In this document: positions 34,468-44,193 of the stretch, piece after piece
How the letters are laid out: each line of letters begins with the position of its first letter
Numbering within the stretch: position 1 is the stretch's first letter
Origin: Pseudomonas batumici
Lineage (GTDB): Bacteria > Pseudomonadota > Gammaproteobacteria > Pseudomonadales > Pseudomonadaceae
Direction of reading: 5' to 3'
Length of the DNA stretch: 64,000 bases
NCBI RefSeq assembly: GCF_000820515.1
Contig: NZ_JXDG01000018.1
Span: 62,001-126,000 of the forward strand
The notes under the pieces: generated by a model
What the model was told of the DNA's origin: nothing
Databases searched by the model: none
Seen by the model: the letters and a program-made list of their open reading frames with translations, nothing else
Made by a program: the position numbers and the translations under genes

Positions 34468-35926
34468 TTTCTACATCCACAAAGGCCGCACGGCGATCCG
34501 CCGCACCACCGAGCAAGGCGTAAATACCGCCCGCAACCAGGAAGGTGACGATCCAGCCCAGGCCGTTATGACCCAGCCAGGAGTCGGACAGGAAACCGCG
34601 GAACCAGATGTTCTCGGCGGTGGTACCGATGGTGGTGAAGCTGAAGCCCAGGACAATGGCCACGGCCCAGGCACCGAAGGCGCGCCACTCGATGCCGCCG
34701 CGATACCAGTAGGCACTGGTCGGGCTGACGTCCAGCAGGTCCTTGGCGCTGTAGTACTGGCGATGCACCAGGTCGACCACGAAGATCCCGACCCAGGCGG
34801 TGATCGGCACGGCCAGCAGCGAGATGAAGGTGATGAACGGACCGTAGAAGCTGTCGGCGATCAGCATGAAGTAGATGGAACCGCAGAAGATCGCCACGAT
34901 ATCGACCACCACCGCGTACACGCGCTTGACCTTCAGGCCCAGGGTCAGGGTGGTCAGGCCCGCCGAGTACACCGACAGGTTGTTCGACAGCAGCAGCCCG
35001 CCGAACGCGGTGATCAGGTAAGGCACGGCCATCCAGGTCGGCAGCATGTCGCGGATCGCGATGATCGGGTCGGTCGCCTGGGCCAGATCATGGTTGCCCA
35101 CCGACAGCAGGCCGCCGAGGGTGATCAGCAGTACCAGCGGGATACCCGCGCCGAAAGCCGCCGAGGCCACCAGCCGGACCGCCTTGACGCTCTTGTGCTG
35201 GTAGCGCGACATGTCGGCGCCGGCGTTGGCCCAACCGATCCCGGTGCCCGCCGCCATGGTGCCGATGCCGATGAGCATCGCGCTCATCGGGGCCGGGGTG
35301 GCGTTGAACACCGCGCTCCAGTCGATGGTGGCGCAGAGGAAACCGCCCACCAGGAGGTTCAGGCCACCGAAGACATAGGTTGCCCACTTCTGGATCACCA
35401 GCAAGGTGGCATGGCCCAGGCCCGAGACCGACAGGGTCAGCAGCACGAAGATGGCAATGAACAGCAGCGTCAGCACCGGGGCACTCTTGGCCTCGACCGG
35501 CGAGTGGAACAGGATCGAACACAGGGACAGCAGCACGAACGCCGCCGTGGTGGTGTTGACCGTTTCCCAACCCAGGCGCGACATCAGCGAAACGATGGTC
35601 GGACCGATGTTGCCGCGCACGCCGAAGATCGCCCGCGACAAGGTCAGGCTGGGGGCGTGTCCGCGACGCCCGGCAATGGAGATGATCCCCACCACGGCAA
35701 AGGAACCCGCCGCGCCGAGAATGGCGACGATGATCGCCTGCCAGATCGCCAGCCCGCGAAAGGCCACCAGGGTCGCCCCCAGCGGCAGGCCGAGAATGCT
35801 GATGTTGGCCGCGAACCAGACCCAGAACAGTTGCAGCGGATGGCCGTTGCACTCGGCTTCCGGGACCGGTTCTATGCCGCGGGTTTCCAGTTGGCCGGCA
35901 CTTTGCCCGGCGTTTGATGAGGTCAT
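34460..35926 (-). CDS. NCS1-family purine/pyrimidine (cytosine-type) permease
   Basis: A 488-residue inner-membrane protein with about 12 helices. Features of the CodB/NCS1 family are the N-terminal VPEAECNGHPLQLFWVWFAANISI, a central GIGWANAGADMSRYQ, and the C-terminal cytoplasmic-end segment YWYRGGIEWRAFGAW. NCS1 carriers import nucleobases, nucleosides or related heterocycles with H+ or Na+. The ATG at 35926 has AGGAGCTGAACACC upstream. It overlaps the kinase start by 8 nt and follows the glycohydrolase gene, so the group is one operon. It occupies the place of YegT, a different transporter family, in the E. coli cluster. Confidence 0.9.
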   Translation of the reverse strand: MTSSNAGQSAGQLETRGIEPVPEAECNGHPLQLFWVWFAANISILGLPLGATLVAFRGLAIWQAIIVAILGAAGSFAVVGIISIAGRRGHAPSLTLSRAIFGVRGNIGPTIVSLMSRLGWETVNTTTAAFVLLSLCSILFHSPVEAKSAPVLTLLFIAIFVLLTLSVSGLGHATLLVIQKWATYVFGGLNLLVGGFLCATIDWSAVFNATPAPMSAMLIGIGTMAAGTGIGWANAGADMSRYQHKSVKAVRLVASAAFGAGIPLVLLITLGGLLSVGNHDLAQATDPIIAIRDMLPTWMAVPYLITAFGGLLLSNNLSVYSAGLTTLTLGLKVKRVYAVVVDIVAIFCGSIYFMLIADSFYGPFITFISLLAVPITAWVGIFVVDLVHRQYYSAKDLLDVSPTSAYWYRGGIEWRAFGAWAVAIVLGFSFTTIGTTAENIWFRGFLSDSWLGHNGLGWIVTFLVAGGIYALLGGAADRRAAFVDVENA

Positions 35927-36041
35927 GGTGTTCAGCTCCTGATGCCAATTGTTGTGGTTGTTGGGCAGTGCGGAAGGTGTGGAAAACCCTGGGCCACTTC
36001 CGGGCCCCCTTCGTCTGCAGTCCATTGCGTGTTGTTGTGTG

Positions 36042-37046
36042 TCAGGCGTTGCGCAGGGCGATCAGCCCCTGGACCAGTGGCACCAGTTCCAGCGCATTGA
36101 CTTCGATGACCTGGGCGATCAGTTCGGCGGGCCAGCAGTCCAGCCCGTCGCAGGCGCCGAGCATGGCGCCAAGGATGCCGGCGATGGTGTCGGTGTCGCC
36201 GCCGATGCTGGCGGCCAGGCAGAGCGCGTCAAAGGCGCCGAGCTTGCCGAGCGCGACCCGTTGGGCCAAGGCGAAAGCCACCACCACCGACTCCTGGGAC
36301 GCCACCGAGGTGCCGATCACGTCATACAGCAAGTCCGCCAATTCGCCGTCCGGGCAATCGCGGCTGAGCTCGCGGGCCCAGCGAATGCGCGGCCCCAGGC
36401 GCCCGCCGGCGACCCAGTGGCCATGCTGCTCGGCGGTAAAGGCCATCTCGGTGCCGATCTCCAGCGCCTGCGCCAGGCTCTGGCGGTTGATCCCGCAGGA
36501 AATCACCGCGGCGACGGCGGCGGCGCTGGAGATCCCCAGGCTGGTGTTGTGGGTGACCTGGCAGGCCTGGATCACCGCTTCGAGAAAGCGTCGTGGCTGG
36601 GCAATATCGGCGGCGATGCCCACCGGCGTGATGCGCATGGCCGCGCCGTTGGTGGTGCCGTAGCGCCCGGCTTCCTCGGGACTGCGACCGGCCAGGATCA
36701 TTTCAATGGCGCGCTTGGTGGACGGGCCGAGCAGGTCCTGCGAGCCCTTGGCCTGCATCACCGCCTCCCAGGCAATCAGCCGCTCGGCCAGCAGGGCCGG
36801 TTCGATGCGGCCATTGCCGTCGATCAGCAACTGCGCGACCAGGATCGCCTGTTCGGTATCGTCGGTGATGGAACCGGCGGGCATGTTCGGCGCGATCGGC
36901 TGGTCGGGGCCGGCGTCGACCAGCGTGGTGATGCTGCCGAAACGGGACTGGATCTCGGCGCGGCTCAGGGATTGGGTCGGCATGCCCAGGGCGTCGCCCA
37001 GGGCGAGACCGTAGAAGGCACCAAGGGCGCGATGAGTCGGGGTCAT
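36042..37046 (-). CDS. ADP-ribosylglycohydrolase-family protein (YegU-like)
   Basis: A 334-residue all-helical protein of the DraG/ARH family. Metal-binding motifs are GALGDALGMPTQ (N-terminal; seen as LGDALG), GSITDDTEQAILVA and GGDTDTIAGILGAMLGA, so the two Mg2+ or Mn2+ sites look intact. Family enzymes cleave N-glycosidic bonds, removing ADP-ribose from proteins or splitting small nucleoside-like molecules. In this operon, between a nucleobase-type permease and a sugar kinase, a nucleosidase-like role is more plausible than protein de-ADP-ribosylation (inference). The start at 37046 overlaps the GntR stop (ATGA). Confidence 0.87.
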   Translation of the reverse strand: MTPTHRALGAFYGLALGDALGMPTQSLSRAEIQSRFGSITTLVDAGPDQPIAPNMPAGSITDDTEQAILVAQLLIDGNGRIEPALLAERLIAWEAVMQAKGSQDLLGPSTKRAIEMILAGRSPEEAGRYGTTNGAAMRITPVGIAADIAQPRRFLEAVIQACQVTHNTSLGISSAAAVAAVISCGINRQSLAQALEIGTEMAFTAEQHGHWVAGGRLGPRIRWARELSRDCPDGELADLLYDVIGTSVASQESVVVAFALAQRVALGKLGAFDALCLAASIGGDTDTIAGILGAMLGACDGLDCWPAELIAQVIEVNALELVPLVQGLIALRNA

Positions 37047-37762
37047 GTCGGATTTCCAAACACCAGGTGCAGGCGGAAATGCAGAGGATCGAGCAGGCTT
37101 TCGACCTGCTCCATGAAACGTCCCTGCTTGTCGTAGGTGGTGCGCAGGGCCTTGAGAAAGACCGTGCCCTGCGGGCGACCGAGCAGTTCGGCATCTTCCG
37201 CGGACAAGGGTTCGGCGCCGATCCATTGATCGCCGCGATCGCCGACGAAGCCATAGGCCGCCAGGGTAATGGTCAGGGAGTTGTCGATCAGGCCGACATC
37301 GGGCAGGCCTTCCAGGCCGCCGCTGGCCGGCATCAGGGAGTGTTCGAGGGAGACGACGGTGCCTTCGGTATTGCGCCGGCGCCGATCGAGGGCGATGAAC
37401 TGCTCGGTGCCGTAGCGACTGAACAGGTCCGGCCGCACCACCGCTTCCAGGCGCAACACCTCGGTGTTGATCAGTGCCCCGCTGTCCGCCAGGGCCTGGG
37501 CCCAACCGGCACGCTGGTCGAGGGGGATGCCATCGTAGGTGACGATGGAACCCACGCCGCTCTGGGTCGCGATGTAGTTGCGCCGCTTGAGCTCGGCCAG
37601 GGCCTCGCGCAGCGTGCCACGGCTCACCGAGAATTCTTCGGCCAACTGATGCTCACCCGGCAATAGCAAGCCGTCTTCGAGAAGACCGCTTTCGATGCGC
37701 CGGATCAGCTCATCGACCACCCGTTTTTTCTTGTCAAATCGAACATGTCTAATCATGTACAA
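37043..37762 (-). CDS. GntR/HutC-family transcriptional regulator (YegW-like)
   Basis: A 239-residue regulator: N-terminal winged helix (VVDELIRRIESGLL, PGEHQLAEEFSVSRGTLREALAEL, KRRNYIATQSGVGSIV) and a C-terminal UTRA effector domain (about residues 85-235). It is the first gene of the four-gene minus-strand unit and overlaps the glycohydrolase start, so it probably controls the operon in response to an imported nucleoside-like ligand. The start region ATGTACATGATTAGACATGT is an imperfect palindrome and may be part of its own operator. The second ATG (37756) is a possible start. Confidence 0.87.
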   Translation of the reverse strand: MYMIRHVRFDKKKRVVDELIRRIESGLLEDGLLLPGEHQLAEEFSVSRGTLREALAELKRRNYIATQSGVGSIVTYDGIPLDQRAGWAQALADSGALINTEVLRLEAVVRPDLFSRYGTEQFIALDRRRRNTEGTVVSLEHSLMPASGGLEGLPDVGLIDNSLTITLAAYGFVGDRGDQWIGAEPLSAEDAELLGRPQGTVFLKALRTTYDKQGRFMEQVESLLDPLHFRLHLVFGNPT

Positions 37763-37838
37763 ATTGATAACCGAAACAGGCTCGGGGGTGCAAGGGATTT
37801 ATTTTTCGGAGGGATGAATGGTGGTGTTCTTCAGGACG

Positions 37839-37930
37839 CCATCGCCAGCAAGCTGGCTCCTACAAGGGATCCGGGCATGGCGATATTTCAGTGGTGGCCC
37901 GAACCTGTAGGAGCCGGCTTGCTGGCGATC
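37839..37930. repeat. REP inverted pair
   Basis: CCATCGCCAGCAAGCTGGCTCC from 37839 and the inverted CTGTAGGAGCCGGCTTGCTG to about 37925, separated by about 38 nt, between the divergent GntR start and the end of the DUF1285 gene. Confidence 0.88.
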
Positions 37931-37950
37931 CGCCGGCAGGCGGAAACAAC

Positions 37951-38514
37951 TCAGGGCTCGAGGCCGATCGGGAAAAACTCGCCGCCGCTCCACACGCCCA
38001 GCCAGGATTGGCCGTCGATCTGCCGGGTCACGGCCAGCTCCACCAGCTGGTAGAACACATTGCGGTGAATCAGTGCTTCAAGATTGCTGCGCACGTGCAC
38101 ATAGGGCGCCGGTTCCTGGCTGATCGGATCGATCACCACCCGGATCGGATGCTCGGCACCGGCCGTCACCTGTTCGTCGACGTAGGTGGTAAAGCGCAAC
38201 TGCTGCGCCTCGCCCTGCCCTTCGACCTCCAGGGTCACCGCGACAAAGGGCGCGTCGTCGACCTTGATCCCGACCTTTTCCACCGGCGTGATCAGGAAAT
38301 AATCATCGCCGTCGCGCCGGATAATGGTGGAGAACAACTTGACCATCGGCTTGCGACCGATCGGCGTACCCAGGTAATACCAGGTGCCGTCACGGGCGAT
38401 GCGCATGTCGATATCGCCGCAGAAAGGCGGGTTCCACAGGTGAACCGGCGGTAGCCCCTTCTCCGTCTTGGGAATTTGCGCCAACAGGTCGCTGGCCTTG
38501 CCCGACTCACTCAT
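37951..38514 (-). CDS. DUF1285 family protein
   Basis: A 187-residue cytoplasmic protein with the DUF1285 signature [23 protein letters not shown] near the N-terminus, then [20 protein letters not shown] and [16 protein letters not shown]. Function is unknown. Structures in the family show two small beta domains. The start at 38514 lies immediately after the TGA of the DUF4823 gene, so the two genes are probably coupled. Confidence 0.88.
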   Translation of the reverse strand: MSESGKASDLLAQIPKTEKGLPPVHLWNPPFCGDIDMRIARDGTWYYLGTPIGRKPMVKLFSTIIRRDGDDYFLITPVEKVGIKVDDAPFVAVTLEVEGQGEAQQLRFTTYVDEQVTAGAEHPIRVVIDPISQEPAPYVHVRSNLEALIHRNVFYQLVELAVTRQIDGQSWLGVWSGGEFFPIGLEP

Positions 38515-38516
38515 GC

Positions 38517-39134
38517 TCAATCCGACATCCACTTCTCGCCTATGCCTAACAGACTACGCGCATATTCGGCCAAGGGGGCGGCAATCTGGTCTTCGGGCTT
38601 GTTGTTGTGGAGCGTCAGCAAGCCGCCACGGCTCTTGATCCGCGCGGAGTCGATCAGGTACTGGCTACCGGTTTCGATCAGCATGATCTGGATCACCCCG
38701 GTGTCCACCCCCAGGCGGTCGACGGCCTGCTGGTCGGCCCACGCGTCATAATTGTTGATGCGTTGGTCGGCCTTGGCGAAGCGGGTGTACAGCAGGTAGT
38801 GCGCGCCGGCGGAACGGGCTTCGGCCATGGCCTGGTCGAGACCGAGGGGCGCGCGGGCGCGGCGCACCATGGGGAAATATTCGATGAAGCCGTTGAAGGC
38901 TTCCTCGGCCACCACGTTGGGACGCGGGTAGGCGCTGCCGGGCGGCGTGAAGGAGCCTTGGGCAATGTAGATAAAGGAGTCCGGCTGGAGGCGGAACGAG
39001 TGGATCCGGCGCGTATCGCTATGGTCGAGCAGCCCCACATCACTCATCTGATAGCGGGCAGCTTCTCCCATATCACTGACTTTCATGCAGCCGCCCAGCG
39101 CTAAAAACGCCAGCAGCACAACCAGGCTACGCAT
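38517..39134 (-). CDS. DUF4823 family lipoprotein
   Basis: A 205-residue lipoprotein: type II signal peptide [15 protein letters not shown] with the acylated Cys at residue 16, followed by a periplasmic domain ([35 protein letters not shown]). Matches the DUF4823 family; function unknown. It precedes the DUF1285 gene with no gap. A ribosome-binding site (CTGGAGGATAGG) precedes the ATG. Confidence 0.87.
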   Translation of the reverse strand: MRSLVVLLAFLALGGCMKVSDMGEAARYQMSDVGLLDHSDTRRIHSFRLQPDSFIYIAQGSFTPPGSAYPRPNVVAEEAFNGFIEYFPMVRRARAPLGLDQAMAEARSAGAHYLLYTRFAKADQRINNYDAWADQQAVDRLGVDTGVIQIMLIETGSQYLIDSARIKSRGGLLTLHNNKPEDQIAAPLAEYARSLLGIGEKWMSD

Positions 39135-39201
39135 CCTATCCTCCAGAGGCCGGTGACGGAAAACCGGCGAATAGTCGCGTAGATGCAGCTTCCGCGCCAG
39201 A

Positions 39202-40170
39202 TCAGCCGCCGATGATTTTCATCACCGTCGCGCCGCCCGAGAAGGCCACTTCCTGCTTGTCGCCCAGGGCCTTGACCAGCAGCCGCTGCAAGGCCGGCAG
39301 CGCTTCATGACGGGGTTTTTCCAGCAGGTCGCCGACATAATGCCGGTTGCTCGACGACAGGCAGCCATGCAGCCAGCCGGTGGACGACAGCCGCAAGCGC
39401 GAGCAGGTCCGGCAGAACGGCACGCTTTCATTGGCGATCACCCCAAAGTGACCCCGCCCCGGAATCGCATAACGCACGGCGGTGGCATCCACCGGCGCAT
39501 CGGCCTGCTGGTATTCGTAGCGCTCGCCGATCAGGTCCAGCAACTGCCGGAGGCTGACGAACTGCTGGAGAAAGGCATTGGCGTCGCTGGCCAGGTGGCC
39601 CATGCGCATCAGCTCGATGAAGCGCAGTTCGTAGCCGTGCTCAAGGCAGTAATCCAGCAGCGGCATCACCTGGTCGAGGTTCTGTCCGCGCAACGGCACC
39701 ATATTGACCTTGATTTTCAGCCCCGCCGCCCGCGCCTGCTGCATGCCGTCGAGCACGCTGGCCAGGTCGCCACCGCGGGCGATAGTGCGAAACGCACCGG
39801 CATCCAGGGTATCGAGGGAAACGTTGATCCGCCGAATCCCGGCGTCCACCAGCAAGGGCAACTTGCGCGCCAGCAGCTGGCCATTGGTGGTCAGGCTGAT
39901 GTCTTCCAGGCCCATCTTGCCGACCGCGCCCATGAAGGCTTCCAGCTTGGGACTGACCAGCGGCTCGCCACCGGTAATGCGCAGGCGCTCGATCCCCGCC
40001 GCCTCGATCAGGTAGGCCACGCCGCGCGCCATGGCTTGCGCCGACAGCTCGTCCTGGGCAGCCACCAGCCGCTTGCCATTGGGCACGCAGTAGGTACAGG
40101 CATAGTTGCAAGCAGATGTCAGGCTGATGCGCAGGTTGCGAAAACGCCTGCCTTGACGATCAACGATCAT
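39202..40170 (-). CDS. moaA: GTP 3',8-cyclase MoaA
   Basis: A 322-residue radical SAM enzyme that starts molybdenum cofactor synthesis by rearranging GTP to 3',8-cyclo-GTP. The SAM-binding 4Fe-4S cluster ligands are C21, C25 and C28 (CNYACTYC), with ITGGEP following. The second, GTP-binding cluster ligands are C253, C256 and C270 (CRTC...GC). The C-terminal GG (KIIGG) needed for activity is present. The ATG at 40170 has GGAGTG upstream; the longer frame lacks family similarity. No other moa gene is adjacent, though xdhC/mocA-like genes lie at 61.8-63.4 kb. Confidence 0.94.
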   Translation of the reverse strand: MIVDRQGRRFRNLRISLTSACNYACTYCVPNGKRLVAAQDELSAQAMARGVAYLIEAAGIERLRITGGEPLVSPKLEAFMGAVGKMGLEDISLTTNGQLLARKLPLLVDAGIRRINVSLDTLDAGAFRTIARGGDLASVLDGMQQARAAGLKIKVNMVPLRGQNLDQVMPLLDYCLEHGYELRFIELMRMGHLASDANAFLQQFVSLRQLLDLIGERYEYQQADAPVDATAVRYAIPGRGHFGVIANESVPFCRTCSRLRLSSTGWLHGCLSSSNRHYVGDLLEKPRHEALPALQRLLVKALGDKQEVAFSGGATVMKIIGG

Positions 40171-40307
40171 GGAACACTCCGGCGATGGACTGTGGAACAG
40201 GCAAAACTTGACCCATAAATCAAGTTTTGACAAGCCCTATTCCTGAGTATAGGCCCGGGGGCCCTGCGCCATATAGCGGGTATGGCGCAATCAGGATGCC
40301 GAATGTC

Positions 40308-40946
40308 TTAACTGGCGGGCGTCTCGGGGTCGCGCTTGCGCTTGTTGCCCATGCGCACGCCGATGTCCATCAGGAACTGGAAGAATCCTTCCTGGTCCTC
40401 CAGCACATTGCTCCAGAACGGCGAGTGGTACAGCGCGACGGCGCCATGCACCAAGGCCCAGGCGGCACAGTAGTGGAAGTACGGCGGCACGTCCTCGAGC
40501 TTGCCTTCGCTGATGCGTCCCTTGATCAGCAGGGTCAGGCGTTCGAAGTTGGAGGCGCGGATCTTGTGCAGTTCCTCGACCATCTCCGGCACCTGGTGGC
40601 CCTTGACCACCTTCTCTTCCAGGCGATCGAACAGGCGGTAGCGCTGGGGGTCGCGCATGCGGAATTCGAAGTAGGCGCGGGACAGGGCTTCCTTGTCCTT
40701 GTCGACATCGGCCGAGTGCAGCAGCTCGTTCAAGTCACGCTCGTAGTCGAGCATCAGGCGCAGGTAGATCTCCGCCTTGGATTTGAAATGCTTGTAGATG
40801 GTGCCTTTGCCGATACCGACGGCATCCGCGATCATCTCGACGGTGACACTGTCTTCACCCTGTTCGAGGAACAGCTTTAGCGCGGTATCGAGAATTTCTT
40901 GCTCGCGGCGACGAAACTCACGGACCTTACGGGGTTCTTTGTGCAT
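40308..40946 (-). CDS. TetR/AcrR-family transcriptional regulator
   Basis: A 212-residue regulator with an N-terminal helix-turn-helix (ILDTALKLFLEQGEDSVTVEMIADAVGIGKGTIYKHFKSKAEIY) at about residues 17-62 and a helical ligand domain. The position, downstream of rgsA and tatD, matches the P. aeruginosa PA2957 gene. Ligand and targets are unknown; proximity to the fatty acid genes makes lipid-linked control conceivable, but nothing shows it. The start at 40946 (MHKEPRKVREF) is preferred to the longer frame. Confidence 0.88.
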   Translation of the reverse strand: MHKEPRKVREFRRREQEILDTALKLFLEQGEDSVTVEMIADAVGIGKGTIYKHFKSKAEIYLRLMLDYERDLNELLHSADVDKDKEALSRAYFEFRMRDPQRYRLFDRLEEKVVKGHQVPEMVEELHKIRASNFERLTLLIKGRISEGKLEDVPPYFHYCAAWALVHGAVALYHSPFWSNVLEDQEGFFQFLMDIGVRMGNKRKRDPETPAS

Positions 40947-41220
40947 AAGAAAAGGTCTGTAGGGGCAAAATCGAAGCCATGCATTATGCCTGACTCGCGC
41001 CAAATTGCACGAATCATCCGAGGCCTTTCGTTTTCACTGACGACGAATCAGCCCGCGCCGGTCAGAAAGACTTCGTTCAAGTCACGGATCGTCGCAGTAG
41101 ACGGCCGCGAAAAGCACCCGGGCGCGATGAGAACTCAACAGAAGCGCTTGTATTCCAAATCTGTTTAAAAAATGAGCAGTGGTGACTGGACGTCGGGCAA
41201 TCCTGACCAATACTTGAACT

Positions 41221-41338
41221 GTCGGCGTGACATCTCCCCCAAGTGGCGCGCCGATAAAGGTACCGAAGGACCGTGTGCCTTTGTTTTACTCCTAATGGTC
41301 TTAACCCGGATTCCCCCCCCAGAACCCGGGTTTTTTTT
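41221..41338 (+). ncRNA. rgsA: RgsA small RNA (P16)
   Basis: The TetR-tatD gap contains no protein gene on the plus strand but ends in a clear intrinsic terminator: AACCCGG...CCCGGGTT followed by TTTTTTTT (41303-41338). An RpoS-like -10 (CCAATACTT, about 41207-41215) lies about 120 nt upstream of the terminator end, giving a transcript of about 118 nt. In P. aeruginosa the same gap (PA2958-PA2959) encodes RgsA, a GacA/RpoS-dependent sRNA of similar size implicated in oxidative-stress resistance. Position, orientation and size all match. The exact 5' end is inferred. Confidence 0.82.
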
Positions 41339-41360
41339 GACCGCTATTTGCCCCGTCAGC

Positions 41361-42149
41361 TCAGGCGCCGCGTACGTGGGCCAGCGGAAACAGGCGCTTG
41401 AAGTTCTCGGTGGTCTGTTCGGCGAACTGCTCGTACGGCACCCCGCGCAACATCGCCAGGTAATCGGCGACATCGCGTACGTACTGCGGCAGGTTCGGCT
41501 TGCCGCGATGGGGAATCGGCGCCAGGTACGGCGAGTCGGTTTCCACCAGCAGGCGATCGGCCGGCACTTGCCGGGCCACATCGCGCAAGGCGTCGGCATT
41601 GCGGAAGGTCACGATGCCCGACAGGGAAATATAGAAACCCAGGTCCAGCGCGGCCTTGGCCATCTCCCAGTCCTCGGTGAAACAATGCAGCACCCCGGCC
41701 TGGGGCAGTTGTGCCTCGCGCAGCAGCGCCAGGGTATCGGCGCGCGCCCCCCGGGTGTGGACGATCACCGGCTTGCCGGTCTGCCCGGCCGCTTGCAGGT
41801 GCAGGCGGAAGGACGCCTGCTGCAGTTCCGCCGCCTCAGGCTCGTAGTGGTAGTCCAGGCCGGTTTCACCGATGGCCACGACCTTTGGATGCTCGAGCTC
41901 GCGCAGCAACCAGTCGAGGGCCGGCGCGGCGTCGGGCTTGATGTCCAGCGGATGGACGCCGACCGAACAATCGACATCGGCATAACGCTCGGCCAGGGCC
42001 TTCACCTCGGCGGCATTGTCGGCACTCACCCCGATACACAGGAAGTGCCCGACACCGCGCTGGCGCGCCGCGTCGAGTGCCGCATCCAGGGAACCCGAAT
42101 GTTCGGCGAGATCAAGACGGTCGAGGTGGCAATGGGAATCTACAAGCAT
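41361..42149 (-). CDS. tatD: TatD-family metal-dependent DNase/hydrolase
   Basis: A 262-residue amidohydrolase-fold enzyme with N-terminal metal ligands in VDSHCHLDRLDL, then GVHPLDI, AIGETGLDYHY, KPVIVHTRGARADTL, VLHCFTEDWEMA and LLVETDSPYLAP with the catalytic Asp. TatD-type proteins are 3'-5' exonucleases with D-amino-acyl or related hydrolase reports. It is the last gene of the minus-strand fab-pilZ-holB cluster and lies next to the sRNA rgsA, as in P. aeruginosa. Confidence 0.92.
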   Translation of the reverse strand: MLVDSHCHLDRLDLAEHSGSLDAALDAARQRGVGHFLCIGVSADNAAEVKALAERYADVDCSVGVHPLDIKPDAAPALDWLLRELEHPKVVAIGETGLDYHYEPEAAELQQASFRLHLQAAGQTGKPVIVHTRGARADTLALLREAQLPQAGVLHCFTEDWEMAKAALDLGFYISLSGIVTFRNADALRDVARQVPADRLLVETDSPYLAPIPHRGKPNLPQYVRDVADYLAMLRGVPYEQFAEQTTENFKRLFPLAHVRGA

Positions 42150-42162
42150 AAAAAGGCAACAA

Positions 42163-42519
42163 CTACATCGTATGGGTGGGACGGTCGGACTTCAGGGCGC
42201 CGGCCAGGTGGGTTTCGATCTTGCTGCGGGCGGTGTTGTCGCCTTCGTTGAATTGCACGCCGACACCCGCCGCGCGGTTGCCCTGGGCCCCCTTCGGCGT
42301 GATCCAGGCGACCCTGCCGGCGACCGGGATCTTTTCCGGCTCGTCCATCAGGTTGAGCAACATGAACACCTCGTCGCCCAGCTTGTAGCTTTTGGAGGTG
42401 GGGATGAACAGGCCACCATTCTTGATAAAGGGCATATAGGCCGCATACAGCACGGACTTGTCCTTGATGGTCAGGGACAGGATGCCGTTGCGCGGGCCGG
42501 GACCAATGGGTTCGTTCAT
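42163..42519 (-). CDS. pilZ: type IV pilus assembly protein PilZ
   Basis: A 118-residue single PilZ domain (ILSLTIKDKSVLYAAYMPFIKNGGLFIPT, GDEVFMLLNLMDEPEKIPVAGRVAWITP). The RxxxR c-di-GMP-binding motif is absent, as in the founding P. aeruginosa PilZ, which does not bind c-di-GMP but is needed for pilus assembly through PilB and FimX. The start at 42519 has GGAGCGAGT upstream. It lies in the conserved order tmk-holB-pilZ-tatD. Confidence 0.92.
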   Translation of the reverse strand: MNEPIGPGPRNGILSLTIKDKSVLYAAYMPFIKNGGLFIPTSKSYKLGDEVFMLLNLMDEPEKIPVAGRVAWITPKGAQGNRAAGVGVQFNEGDNTARSKIETHLAGALKSDRPTHTM

Positions 42520-42562
42520 ACTCGCTCCGGTCATGCAGATAGCCGATTCTAGGCCCATCGCC

Positions 42563-44183
<1,621 letters not shown>

Positions 44184-44193
44184 TTATTCAGGT

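Noticed and set aside
34319..35917. A plus-strand open frame of about 530 codons
   Set aside because: Antisense to the NCS1 permease gene; Gln/His/Arg/Asp-rich composition typical of shadows.
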